Origin: Sphagnum compactum
Taxonomy: Eukaryota > Bryophyta > Sphagnopsida > Sphagnales
DNA: 64,000 bases
Reading direction: 5' to 3'
Assembly: GCA_965153455.1 (NCBI GenBank)
Contig: OZ234493.1
Location: forward strand, 14,188,213-14,252,212
Made by a program: the position numbers and the translations under genes. Position 1 is the stretch's first letter, and each line of letters begins with the position of its first letter. The notes under the pieces were generated by a model that was not told the origin of the DNA, searched no databases, and saw only the letters and a list, made by a program, of their open reading frames with translations. This document shows positions 1-12,400 of the stretch, in pieces.

Positions 1-2550
1 CACCACTGCCACCAGGGTAGTTAAACGGATTCCCTGGGTCATTGCTGTCTTCATCATACCTATACAAGACCAACCCAAGGTCATGTCAACTACAAACTGG
101 GGAAAAACATTTGAAATGTTACATTGTATTGTAACTTGTTGTGTTTAATTCACATTATTATCAAAACCCATTTAAAGCATATTTTTAAATTTTTCACATT
201 ATCATTGTGTGATCAATAATGTTATTGCAATTTTGTATATTGTTTACACATACGATGTTTAAAATGTTGTTTAAGTTGTAATGCATTTAAAATCAAATGT
301 GAATGTTTTTGAAAAAACATGATATACATATTTTTATAATCTTCATTTTAAAAATCTTATTATTTTTAATAAATTATTATTAGAAATTCAACATATGAAC
401 TAATAATAGGTTCACCCCATAGTTGTTATTTAACCTTACAACAATATTTTTTACCCTCCAAATATTATAATTCGGTTATTGACTCCAACCTTCACCAATA
501 AACATGAACTTGAAATAATAAAAAACTATAACCTTTGAATAGTGAAGCACCTAAACCAATCGATATATATGATCATTGAAGAATAAATGTTAAATTGTCA
601 AATATTCACCAACATGATATGCTGTTTTAAAATGGAAAGTCATGCCCTTAAAATTAAATGTTTAATGTCATATACATAATTGCATTAACCATAAATTTGA
701 AAATTATATCAATAAAAAATAATAACATTTTTCAAATTTTGAAATTAGTTTTTTTAATTAAAAAATATTATTTGTTTAAAAAAATTATTGATTACATCTA
801 ACTAATTCATGTATGACCTCCAAGGGAAAAAAATCATTTACATGTAATAATACAACTATTAACCTTTCAAAATATTGTTAAATTGGAATTTATTACTAAT
901 TATGAAAAATTATAATTATAATTTTGCAAATCCAAATGCTTTATAGGATGTGAAAGAATTGTTGTCCTTACAATATGGTTTCCTTGTGACAATGTTTTAT
1001 AATGTCAATGAGGTAAGAGTTGAGACAAAAGTTTGAAACTTGTGCTTTTCAATTTCCATTCGTCATCATCTTTTGTATCTTTTTAAGCTATTCCAACAAT
1101 ACCATAATACATTTCTAGGTTCGACATCCCTTTGTATTGAAGGTTTAAAAAACAATTATGAAGCCAAAATTTGTTTACCCGACGTTTTTTTATGGGCATG
1201 ATAGTTTAGTTTTGTAAAGAATTGTGTTATTCTATCACATGTTTTTTTTCGTTTTTAAAAAAAATTTGTGTATGTAATAAATCTAAAAAATAAGCCCTAC
1301 TCTTTAGTGATTGATGGAATGTCAATGGTTGGTGCCATGTTTCCTGCAATGGAGGTTTTGGGATCAAAACCTCGATTGTGACGCAAAATGTTTGTATAGA
1401 ACATTAGTGATGAAAAAATGCCGATATTTTTTAATTTAAATAAATTTTTGTTGAAAATTCAAAAACAACTGCATCGAAATAAATTTTTCAAAATAAATAT
1501 ATTTCAACAATAAGATGCCAAACTTGAAAAGGTATTACAATAGTGTCAATAATAATCAAGTGTCGTTGTTCCCTCACATGATTATTATCATTATTGTTGT
1601 CCATTATTATTTTTACAAGAAGGTTTTTTTACAACTAAATGTTAACTTGTGATCACATGAGGGTAAACATGTGAGCGTACAAGAATCTTTTCAAAATATT
1701 TTTTGCCACAAATATAAAATATTCTTGAAATATGCCTTGCCACATCAAATATTTAATTGACATCGAAACATATTTATTCTGCCACATGACAATCTTTTAA
1801 ACATGGATGAAATTTGACAATGAATCAAAACTTTTGTAACATTTGAATACAATGAGATTTGGAAATGAATAAAGTTTGTATAGGAGGTGGCATTTGTTGA
1901 AAGGCTTTACATAATTCTTGAAATTGGAATATGGAATAAATTGAATAAGGGAAACATTATTTTTAATTGAGGCACATCAATGTTGTATATTTAATTTCAA
2001 TTTACTTTTTTACAAAACTCAACAATATAAATGAGATGGATTTTTTTGCACTTCACATTCATGAATAAAAGTGAATGAGAAAAATAAAAAAAATATGTAT
2101 AAATATAATATTCCGTCTACAAACATTACGAGTTCATCGATTTGGATTATGCTTCATTTTCTACATTAAACAATTAAAATCAATTCACTTTAACACAATT
2201 TGTCAAGTGTTGAATTTTATTCCAACTACAAGTTGGATGATGATTGAATTTTCATTTGCCCATTACATGTTACAAAATGTAGTACACGTGCTCATAGTGC
2301 ACCCACTTCCCATACCCACACAAAGAAGTTACCATTGTGATAAAATCCATGAAAGTGTCAACTTCTTTCCTGTTGACATTGTCCCATTGTTTTCTGAATG
2401 CCATCTTCAAGTCGGTTTCTTCTGTGGACTTTCTGCGTCTGATAATCCACCGAAGTCGCTGTGATTATTCTTGTCTGATGATGATGTAATACATCTTTGC
2501 CTGAATGCTGTCTCCATCTAGACTCGCGTCTAAAGAAACTCTTGCGCACG
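1..2550. other. AT-rich gene-free stretch
   Basis: I see no supportable gene here. The stretch is very AT-rich, with many homopolymer A/T runs and stop codons in all frames. The first hundred bases are less AT-rich and could be the end of an older element. The only longer open frame (2075-2464) has no coding character: it is rich in Phe, Ile and His, as random AT-rich DNA is. Basis: direct reading. Confidence 0.6.
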
Positions 2551-2892
2551 ATGAGGCATTCGTCCCTGCATTCCTTTAACGTCTCGGCACCCTGATGGAT
2601 TCCTTTGTCCCGGGATCTGCCGATTCTGTACCAACCGGCAGGCAGTAGCAACAGCATCTTGAGTGTAGGGAGAGGCAGCTGCAGCTTGTAAGGTTGCGTA
2701 GAGAGAGGCAATCGGCAGCGGCTTGCGAATGAAACCCGGTGCTCCTGCAAACCGGCTTGATATCTTTCTGTCCTGCTTGCAGGGTCTTAGTTAGAAGTCT
2801 CGATCCTTTGTTATTTGAGTACTGGCTTATACCTACGTTGTTGGATCATGGGATGTGACGTCTGAGCCACAACATGAATGACATGATGTTGT

Positions 2893-3350
2893 GTGGAGGA
2901 ATCCATCTGGAAAGCACAGATTGAATTCATTTGTTCGTTGCGTGTGATTTGTTGTGCAGTTGAATCTAATCACCGAGGACCGAATGGCTCTTTTCCTTTG
3001 CCGGGACAGCAAGGGACTTGGTGCTGTCTCCACGTACCCTCGTGTGAGGAAGATCAAAGGTGGCGAATTCGAGGCTGCCTGCCTGCAGGGAGAACTGGAA
3101 CAGGAGGAGGTACACACATGCCATGCAATATGCATTAATGAACCTATCTTTCGCCGCATGCTACACACACCTTATCTCCCCCGTCGACATTGCTGTGGAT
3201 CTTGATGAATGCCGTGAACTCACTCTTGTTGGTAGACAGCTGCAATCTGCATTGCGTAGCGGTGATCGATCGAGTGCAACTGAACGCATGACTAGTCGAT
3301 ACCCTAGCAGAAGAACTTGTGTGGGTGTGGCAAAATCATTACTTACATAG
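2893..3350 (+). pseudogene. Degraded gene-like fragment, possibly pseudouridine-synthase-like
   Basis: About 2550-3350 is an island of balanced base composition inside AT-rich DNA. One frame, from 2984, reads as a coding-like stretch beginning MALFLCRDSKGLG and continuing YPRVRKIKGGEFEAACL before losing sense. The order of a hydrophobic beta-strand, a glycine-containing loop and then VRxIxGxFEAA resembles the N-terminus of TruA/PUS1-type tRNA pseudouridine synthases, where this region reads roughly NPGxRTIEGxLExAL. The catalytic Asp-containing motif (ARTDKG) is not visible, and the frame breaks near 3205. The neighbouring frame stays open to 3350. I read this as a gene fragment or pseudogene. 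The family assignment is a weak resemblance, and a real gene with short unseen exons is possible. Confidence 0.25.
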
Positions 3351-4730
3351 CATGATCAAATTCCCACTTGTTTTGATATTAATTCAAGAACCACCATAAT
3401 GTGTTATCTTAATTTAGTTTGAAAGGAGTTAGCCTACCACTTATTACACATTAATTTGTTGACCATTGTTATTATGTAATGGAAAATGCACCTTGGAACA
3501 AAAGTAGTACTATTGGTTTTCCATTTGGCTAGCTATTATGATGATAACCACCACATGGACATTGCAATGTGGATTTATTTTGTAATGTGGTGAAATATAA
3601 AAATCCGTTAAAAAAAATCCATCCATGCTAAAAGAATTTGTTAAAAAAAGAACGATTTGGATCATATTCGATTCTTTCTACAACGCCCATAGACAAAGTG
3701 CTCTGTTTAAGATCAATTTTTCGATGCAATCGCTTTGATCCACCTCCTCAATGAAAAACGATAATATGCCTTGATGAATTTTTCCCGACAGACTTCCTTT
3801 TTAAACTAAAAGTCGAATTTTTCAGTGCTTTTCCCTTCCAACAACTATTTATCATGGTGTATTCGCTTTTTTCTTTTATTTAAAGTATTAATGACTTGCT
3901 TTCATTCAACTCACCTATTCACGAAATAACATTCTTAGTTTTTGCCAACCTTAACATTTTGAACAAAAATGTTGAACCATGGTTCTTTTGTTAAGTTTGT
4001 TGGACGAATTTACATTAATTTTCATTCAAAACATGTTGTGCAATGTGTTGATAAAGATATTTTAAACCTCTTTTGTTTAACTTGAAGTTTACATTTTTCA
4101 TATTGTCTTTTCAAGTTATGTTGATTTAATTATGTATCTCATCATCACTTTTTTTTTTATATCAAATTAATTCAATTACTAAAAATGTGTTAAGATGCTC
4201 AAAATGATTTTCAATGGTTTGATTCAAAACTAAGTTTCAATCTCCACCATTATTTGACCATTACTTTTATTTTAAACATTTATTTATGAAGGAACATTGT
4301 TTGTTTTGTTTGTGGCATTGCAATCTCCCAAACCATAATTCCTTTTGTTGCATTCTTTGTACTATTGGAAAACCCTTGATGAATAAGGGATCATTTAGTT
4401 GGTTTCATATTGTTATGACCTACATTGGAAAAGTTATTGAATATTGAAAAAGACTTTCACTAAAAGTTCAAGTAAATAAAAAATAATATTTATATGGGAA
4501 CTTGGATTTGCTTTTGGTATTTTTGAAAAGTTTTTAATGAATAAAACTTAATGAGGCCAATTTGGAAATTTTTAGACATAAGGTGCAAGAGGTGTTGAAT
4601 TATGGGTAGTTTTTGTCAAAACTGAAGTCCAATTAAATTATAAATAATGATTTTGGAAGGAAAAATTAATTGGGTAACCAATTCACACTTGGGTCAACAA
4701 CATAAGCTACATTAATATATTTGAATTTCA
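3351..4730. other. AT-rich intergenic DNA
   Basis: Nothing gene-like is visible: long A/T tracts, and stop codons in every frame within a few tens of codons. There is no tRNA-like clover, no recognisable terminal repeat and no transposon domain. Confidence 0.6.
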
Positions 4731-5970
4731 AGCCAAACCCTGATTTAAATTAGAAACATATACCAATGTTATAATATCAACATGTAAATTAAACTTTTAA
4801 TATTGATTTAAACTTTAATTTCAAATAAAAACCTAAATTAATGGAAAATCCTTAAATTAAAACCTTAATCCCAAACTTTAAACAAACAAATTAGTATAAA
4901 TTAAAACCTTAATTTGAAATAAAGAAACCTAAGGGCCATTATTTGTCACCTCATATTGATTTTGTTGTTATTCATAAAATCCCAAAAGAAGTTGACCAAA
5001 CACCAAAACCCAACATGAGATTGTTATGATTATCATTTAATGTGATTATGTAAGTGTGTTGCTAGGTAAAGGGGGGCTATTCGCTTCAAGATTTACCTTA
5101 GACACAATAAGTGACACTCTATTTCTTTTAACACTCCAAAATTATTAAAAGGGATTGGTTTTGGGTTAACCCTAAACTAAAGCCTTAATCCTAATTCAAG
5201 CTTTCATTTCAAGTAAAATCGTAAATTAATTTGAAATCCCCAAATAAATTAAAACATATATCTCAAACCTTAAATTTAAAATATCAATTTGATTGAAGCT
5301 TTAGTCCCAAACAGAAACCATGATCCAACACCTTAAACTAAAACCTTAATATCAAATAAAATTATAGTGCAAATTAAAATTTTAATATTGAAACATATGT
5401 TAAAACCCTAATTGTAGAACACAAACCCAAAATTGAAACCCAATGTGAATATTGAATTAAAAAACCCAATTTATTTTTTTCATATTGAAATAAAAACATA
5501 AACCAAAACCTAATTTGAATTCTCTAAATAATATGAAACCCATAATCACAACATTAATATTTCAAGTAAAATAAAAGTTTAACCATATTCTAAAATTACA
5601 AACTTAAACAACAATATCTATCCCAAGTTGAAAATATAACATTTAAACCTACACTTTAAATTCGAATCTTAAATCAATCTTGTACAATCAAATGGAAACC
5701 TTTATATCAATTCATAAAATAAAATTTTAATTTGAACTATGAAAATCTGAAACTTTGAAATAAAACCACAATTTGACACCTTAAATTAAAGCCTTAAAAT
5801 AAACTAAAAATTTAATTTTAAATAATAGCCTAATTAGGTTTAGCTTAAATCTATTATGTTTCTTAAGTGCTTGAATTTAATTTAGGCATCTAAGATTAAA
5901 TTAAGGTTTTGTTTAAGGCTTTAGGTTTTTATAAATTTAGATTAAGACTTTAATTTGTATTCTCATATTA
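4731..5970. repeat. Degenerate AAACCTTAAT / AACCCTAA repeat field
   Basis: About 1.2 kb is filled with loosely spaced variants of AAACCTTAATTT, AAACCCTAAT and AAATTAAAACCTTAA, some separated by TTGAAAT. The strand sense flips near 5840: before it the units read AAACCTTAA, after it TTAAGGTTT and TTTAGG. The unit resembles a mutated plant telomere repeat (CCCTAAA) mixed with AT-rich spacers. It could be an old satellite or degraded interstitial telomeric DNA. No coding frame survives. Confidence 0.55.
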
Positions 5971-7600
5971 GCGTAAGGTTTGGATTCAATTTGAATCACA
6001 ATAGCTTCCATAACCCCCATTTGTGTGGGTCTTATTGAACATTTTTTTTATATCGAAAATAACATGACATGGCAAAAAATGAACAATAAACAAAAGATGA
6101 ATGCTTTGACATTAGGGTTAGGGATACAAGATGTGATGGTTGGTGTTAAAGCTTTCAGAGTGAAAGGGTGTGTCTACAAGAAGCTTGACATGGTGAAGTG
6201 CATGGAATCAACCCAATCATCTTTAGGCCAAGATGATGGAATGAAAGGAACATTTGTTATTTCTAGTTTGTTGGTTGTTGTAAAGCTAAGATGTTTGAAA
6301 GGATTTTTTTCTTAGTGAGCATTTGAGGTGTGGCAATGGCATTCATGTTGAAGATTATGTTGTTTAGTTATATTTGTGAAGCATCATGCATCATGTTCTA
6401 AAAATTTGAGGTGGTGATCAATTTGCCTATGTGTTTTATTTTTGTTGTTTTGTGTTTAAGTTGGTAGGAACACTTGAAGGTATTTGGTACTAAGAAGGAT
6501 TGGTTTTGGCACATACTTTATATTTGTGCATCCATATTGTTGTGGACCTACAATTTTGCGGATCTTTTGTGTTTATAACCATGATGAGTACCAAAGGTCT
6601 AGAGACATTTGAAGTGGGTAATGAGAAATAATTCAATGTTAAAAGGCAAAGAGCAATGAAAATTTTATGAACATTGTCATATGGTCTATTGAAAACAAGA
6701 GCGCTATGACAAAAAGATTCCCAAACATGATAGAGTAATTGATCCATGATGCTAGAGACATATGTTTTTCTTTTATATGAACTTGATGTGTCACCCATAG
6801 AATGGTGTGCCATCTTATGAATTCATATGAAATGTGTATATGTTTTGGAAATTTTGTATTGAAAATTGTTAAGGTTTGTATTTTAAACCATTTTGGTCTT
6901 ATTATGTGGGTGCATTCTTGAGTTCATCTACCCAATAATGAGATAATTTATTAGAAATATGAATGCTCAACTACCCAATAGACATACGATAACACCAACA
7001 AGATAATATCAACAACTTAAATAAAGTTTGAAAAGAACTTGTAACAACTAAAAATAAGCAAATCACCAACAATTGTGCAACCACTCACACCACATTACAA
7101 CCTTGATACACATAGATTAAGACACATAAAACAACAAAAAAATAATCCACCACCACCTCCCCCCCTCACGGTTAAAACAAAACCCTAACCCATAGCAACT
7201 TGGTGTGAACATGATTGAAATCTCACATGACCACCTTATTGCAAACAAGACAATTTAATATCAAAATCACACCAATGCCCGGATGCAATAGTTCTTTTAC
7301 CCATAGGGGGAAAGGGCATTGAACAAAACTTGGGTGTAGATGTGTCAATTGCCTTCTTCTTTAGTGGGGTCGGAGATAGTAGGATTAGATCCATGGAAGC
7401 AAAATCCAAAATGTCTAGAAAGGAAAAAAAAATAAAATCAGAAAACATTTATAACATCTGACTTCCAGGTTAGTAATAAAGGAAAACTACATTTCTTACA
7501 TAGTCTTTAAGCCATTGGGACATCTTGTCTTCAAGTCAAAACTTATATACTTACCATGGAGCCCAACAAGTGCACAAACACAACAACAAATGATGAGAAT
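5971..7600. other. Intergenic, possible old transposon remnant
   Basis: A slightly less AT-rich stretch with two medium open frames: 6025-6315 (+), a Lys/Met-rich 96 aa, and 6490-6813 (-), 107 aa. Neither carries a motif I recognise. Read on the plus strand, the 6050-6800 part gives short coding-like pieces in several frames broken by stops, as expected of a mutated retroelement. I cannot name a family. Confidence 0.3.
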
Positions 7601-7846
7601 TACCAAAAAAAACATCACCCAAAGCAAAAGCACATATGAAAAACTGATATGAAAATCATGTACTCAAAACTTACAATCGATTGATATGATATCAACACTA
7701 AATCACAAAGAGGTTGTAGTATACCTATATTATCATCATCATCATCATGTGTCATCCTCTCTTGGGTGAGCTTGCAGTGGCCCAGGATGGATGATGGGCA
7801 TGGAGATCCATAGACAAGCAAGGTATTACATAATGTAAAGGGCGTC

Positions 7847-7943
7847 GTGGTCGTCAGGCGTGGTCGTCTGGCGTGGTCGTCAGGCATGGTCGTCAGCCGT
7901 GGTCTGGCGTGGTCGTCAGGCGTGGTCGTCAGGCGTGGTCGTG
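7847..7943. repeat. 13-bp GC-rich minisatellite
   Basis: About seven tandem copies of a 13-bp unit, GTGGTCGTCAGGC, with point changes and one 10-bp short unit. It is followed up to about 8115 by imperfect repeats of CATCCGTCCCGT and GATGAAATGAAGCTTT. The block is strikingly GC-rich for its surroundings. The minus-strand open frame across it is a repeat artefact with a periodic RPRLTT-like product, not a gene. Confidence 0.85.
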
Positions 7944-8214
7944 ATGAAATGAAGCTTTTTTCATTCATCATCTGACCCGTCCATCCCCGGGCAACGTCGT
8001 GGTCGTGAAGCTTCGAGATAAAATGAAGCTTTCCATGCAGACGTCGGGATGAAATGAAACTTTCCATCTGTCCGTCCGTCATCCATCCCGTCATCCGTCC
8101 CGTCATCCATCCAAACAGAACAAATATATTTTTTTAAAAGGGAGAAAACTAGAAAAAAAATAAAAACAGAAAAACACTTTAACAATTAGAAACTTTTTGT
8201 AAACACTTAAACAT

Positions 8215-8775
8215 GAAACAAAAAAGGGAAATACAGTAAAATAATCTTAAAAGAAAATTAAAAAATAGATGACAAAAATAAGAAACAAATCAGAGAGCAA
8301 AAGAAAGAGAAAAAAAAACCATACTTGAAAAAAAATGAGGTTTGTCTTCTTTTTCCAAACTTCAAACCTGCATCTAATCAAACAAAAAATTATTTTTATT
8401 ATAAAACATATTAGAAAAACTAGAATATTTTTTGGAAAAGGAAATAAAAAGAAAATAAATAAATAAACGCATAATTATTTTTTAAAATGAAGATAGACAA
8501 AATAAGAATAGAAAAAATTAAAACATGAAACAAACATAAACAAAAAAGTAAAACACAAAAACTATAAAAAAGGAATGGAAACAAATGAAACAAGGAAAGG
8601 GAAATACAGTAAAATCATTTTAAAGAAAAAAAATTACAAAAAAGAAGAAACCAAATAAAGAGTAGGAAATAAGAAAAAATAAAACTTATAATAATGAAGA
8701 AAAACCCTACTTGAAAAAGAATGAGGTGTGTCTTCTTTCTCCAAACTTCAAACTTGCATCCAAATAAACAAAAAT
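8215..8775. repeat. Two-copy tandem duplication of an A-rich block
   Basis: 8215-8400 and 8587-8775 are diverged copies of one block. Each begins near GGGAAATACAGTAAAAT and ends in the same string around CCAAACTTCAAAC followed by TGCATC. The offset is 373 bases at the start and 386 at the end, so the copies differ by small indels. The sequence is almost entirely A with some G. I see no gene. Confidence 0.75.
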
Positions 8776-8989
8776 ACAAAAGTGAAAAAGAAACACTTTA
8801 TTTTTATTTTACAAAATAATAATAAAAACAGAAAACACATAAAAATAAAAAATAAAAAAGATAAAAGTTTAAAAAAAAAACTAAAACATGAACCAAACAT
8901 TGTTGAAATAACACACCTGTGCATTAGGCACGGGGTTCAAACTAGTATAGTATATACGGTGAATGTTCTTCACACAAATCCTGTTTTTT

Positions 8990-9426
8990 CACTAGTTTTG
9001 TTCTCATGGGTGGTCGCCATTTTGACAAGTAGGAAAACAAGAGTTTTGTTCTCATGGGGTACTTTGACATAGAAAACAAGAGTTTTAGTTCTCATGGGTG
9101 GTGTGCTACTTTGACATAGAACACAAGAGTTTTAGTTCTCATTTTGGGTGGTGCCATTTTGACAAGTAGGAAACAAGTGTTTTGTGAGTTTTGTTCTTAT
9201 GGGTGGTTGCCATTTTGACTTAGAAAACAAGAGTTTTCTTCGCTTCTCTTCTCATGGGCAGTGTGCCACTGTGACTTAGAAAACAAGAGTTTTGTTCTCA
9301 TGGGTGGTTTGTCATTTTGACTTAGAAAACAAGAGTTGTTCTTCTCATGGGTGGTGTGCCATTTTGACTTAGAAAGCAAGAGTTTTCTTCTCATGGGTGG
9401 TTGCCATTTTGATTTAGAAAACAAAG
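8990..9426. repeat. About 50-bp minisatellite upstream of the DedA-type gene
   Basis: Eight or nine imperfect copies of a unit of about 45-55 bases built from AAAACAAGAGTTTT, then TTCTCATGGGTGG, then a TGCCATTTTGACTTAG block. The array ends at 9426, about 70 bases before the start codon of the next gene, so it lies in that gene's promoter or 5' leader. Each unit could supply the same binding sites repeatedly. That role is inference; the repeats are seen directly. Confidence 0.9.
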
Positions 9427-9493
9427 ATCGCGACCCAAGAGTGGGAGAGAGCTGGTGTTCTTCCTGAGGGTGGGTGGGCGGGAAGCAGCAGCG

Positions 9494-12400
9494 ATGGCCT
9501 TCGCTTCCGGGCTGGGGCTTGCTACGCCCTACTACCCCTCAACCTTCTTCTCCTCCTCATTCACCCATTGCCATCATGCTCATCATCACTTGCACCTTCC
9601 CCTGCAACGCTCCTACTTCAATTTGGCAATTCCGCTGCGACTTCTAATCACTCCGTCAGTACATTGCTTCTATGTCTCTGTGTGTGTGTCTCTCTCTTTG
9701 CTGTCTCTTGAATTATTTGCTACTTGGAAGAAAGGATGGAAGATGTTATAGGCAAATCTCAGTGCCTATTGAAATGGAAATGGTGAAGTTCTATAGCTCA
9801 CTGTTCAGAGTACAGGATTGTTAGGAGCATCATGGCACATGTTTGTGCTCTTCTTGTTTATAGGATATTTTTGCCTCAGTGAGTGAGATTCAATGCAACA
9901 ATCCTTCTGCTGCTCAAGGGTTTTGGGTGTGTGAGGAGAATAAGAGGTGTGCAAAGTAGTTTTGTAGATTCGAGCTTGAAGACTATGGGCTGGCTTGCTT
10001 GCAAGCCTAAAAAAAATAATTTCTATCAACTGTGAAGGCCATTGTTTGTGGAAGAATGATTTGAAAAACACACAGGTGCATGCAGGCATCTGACAGAATG
10101 TAGTGATCCCTGGAAGCGAGCAGCTTTTCCTACTGATGATGCTGCAGCAGCAGCAGCAGAAAATGGATATGGTGTACCAAAATTCTCCGATAACAACACT
10201 TCAGGCATTGAGGAGGGAGCTGATGAAAGCAAAAACTGGAACTCTGAAGCATCATGGTTTGCAATTGTGGCAATCATCATGGCTGCAGGCTTGGCTGTTG
10301 GCATTTTGTTGAAACAAACTTCTCTACTTGGTGGCACACGGAGCGAAGCATCACATTTGCTAGCAGACCTTTCTTCTACTACCTCTGGCTCTTCAGAAAT
10401 GGCAGCCAAGTTCCATGTCAATTTGTTGGGTACTGATTTCTCGCTTGGAGAACGGTCTCCAGGGTGAGGTTTCTGTTTTTTTGAGCCCTAGGGCTTTCAG
10501 AATGCATTTTGCTGCTTGCAATGCTCATCTGCAGTCTCTCATGATGTGTTTGTTGCTGCCTCTTATGTCTCTTCTTTGATGTAGAAAGTGTGATTGATTG
10601 ACCCTCCCCCAAATGAGGCTCTCTGGTTTTCCAACTGTGGATGCAAAATTCCTGGATAATTTTTTGTAGGTGGGTTTATTTCTTCCTGCTGATGGCTGCG
10701 GGTTTCGGGTTGTTTGTGAGTGAGGAGGCACTGAACGTCTGGGTGCGTGTCTCAAAACTTGTTTTCTCAGTGACCACTTTTCTCATCTACTTCTTCTTCT
10801 TCTTGGTTTCTGTTCAGTGACCCATGTACTTATGTGATCTGGGTTTATGGCGCACCAGCTTCAGCATAACCATCCATCTGTTGTGGGCTTTGCAGGTTGG
10901 GACATCACTAGGGCGATGTTTAACATGGGACCAAACCAGAGAAGTTCTGGTGTCATCTCTGTCTGCAAATGCTTCTTTCATCACTTCCACAGTACTATGG
11001 GTTTACTGGTATGGACCAAGAGGTCCACAAAATAATTACCTTCACTTTTTGTGGAAAATAAGTTCAATGCACTGTTTAACAGAGATACTGCTCTTTGCTG
11101 GCACTCTATTGATGCTACTACTACGACTACTGATACTCTTTGGAAAAATTGGTTCTGAAGTTTTTTTGTGACTTACTAGCTGCTGCATGTTTGCAGGGGT
11201 GTCTGTATCAGTGACATGGTACCATTCTATGCTGGTAGAATAGCTGCAAAGTCAGGGACTGGCAAGACAATTCGGGAGAAGGTCTGTTTACATATTGTCT
11301 GACATTGGGCATATCAATTATGTTGAAGAGTGCCCGATTCTCAGTTGATCAGATATCAGGGAAACCATCCAAGGCTATTGGAATTCTATTGGGGTGGGGA
11401 TGATATAATATCACTTGCGTAGCACTTAGTTTGTCCATCGTTATTTGATGTGAGTGAAAGGTATGGGACTTCACACTTGTGCTGCTGATATGAGGCAATT
11501 GATTGATGCCGCAGTTAGGAGTGAAAAAAGAGAAATTTGAGCAGCTCACTGCCACAGTACAGCGATATGGCAACTTAATTGGTTTTGGTGGGTCTATCAA
11601 CCTTGCAAAAATGCAAAGTCATCCAAGTGTAAACTTTCCTAAGTTGAGGATGTTCACATCATGAATTATTTCGTGATATCTCCATGTCTGTTGGTTATGA
11701 ATCCATTTGTTGTGAAGTTAGAGATGGTGGAGAGGATTTGGCTTGTTAGATGAGCTGCATCTAATCATGTCAAGCTCCAGTCCTAAGGGTGCTTATGTTT
11801 TAGGGTTTAGGGTTTAGGGTTGCACATACAAGTCCTTTTGTCGAGATCCAAGTGTAAGCTTTCCTCAGCCGAGAATATTTACAGTATGAATAATTTTGTG
11901 ATATCTCCATGTCTGTTGGCTGTGAATCCGCTTGTTGTGAAGTTACAGATGGTGGAGAGGATTTGGCTTGTTAGATGAGCTGCAGCTAATCATGTCAAGC
12001 CCCAGCCCTAAGGGTGCTTATGGTTTAGCCTGAATCTAGGAGGTGTTAGTCATGGCAAATATCAGGGGATAGTCATGGACTCAACCTGCTAGAGATAAAG
12101 GTGTTGCAAGCATTTACTTGCAGCATGAAGTTTGAATATCTAACAAGCTTGAACTGGGGTGGTTGTGTTGGGTGACAATGAAATATAGACCCAAGATGAT
12201 TTGGACCAACAGAGTGCTTTCTCTAACAATTATGGCAAAATATGCCAGAAGGTCATGCTCGTGTGTACTTATGTCTTTTGCTGAAACTCCTGTGCAGTGG
12301 AGCGATTTTCTTTGGGTGTGCGAAATCCTACATCATTTCTAGCCGGTTTTGTGGTAAGCACTTTTCCATTTCCAGTGTATCTGGGACAATGCTTGTAAGA

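Noticed and set aside
7615-8185. Minus-strand frames of 163 and 74 aa
   Set aside because: They are translations of the 13-bp and CATCCGTC repeats.
11797-11821. Chromosome end or centromere call from TTTAGGG runs
   Set aside because: Only three units, inside an intron of an intact gene.
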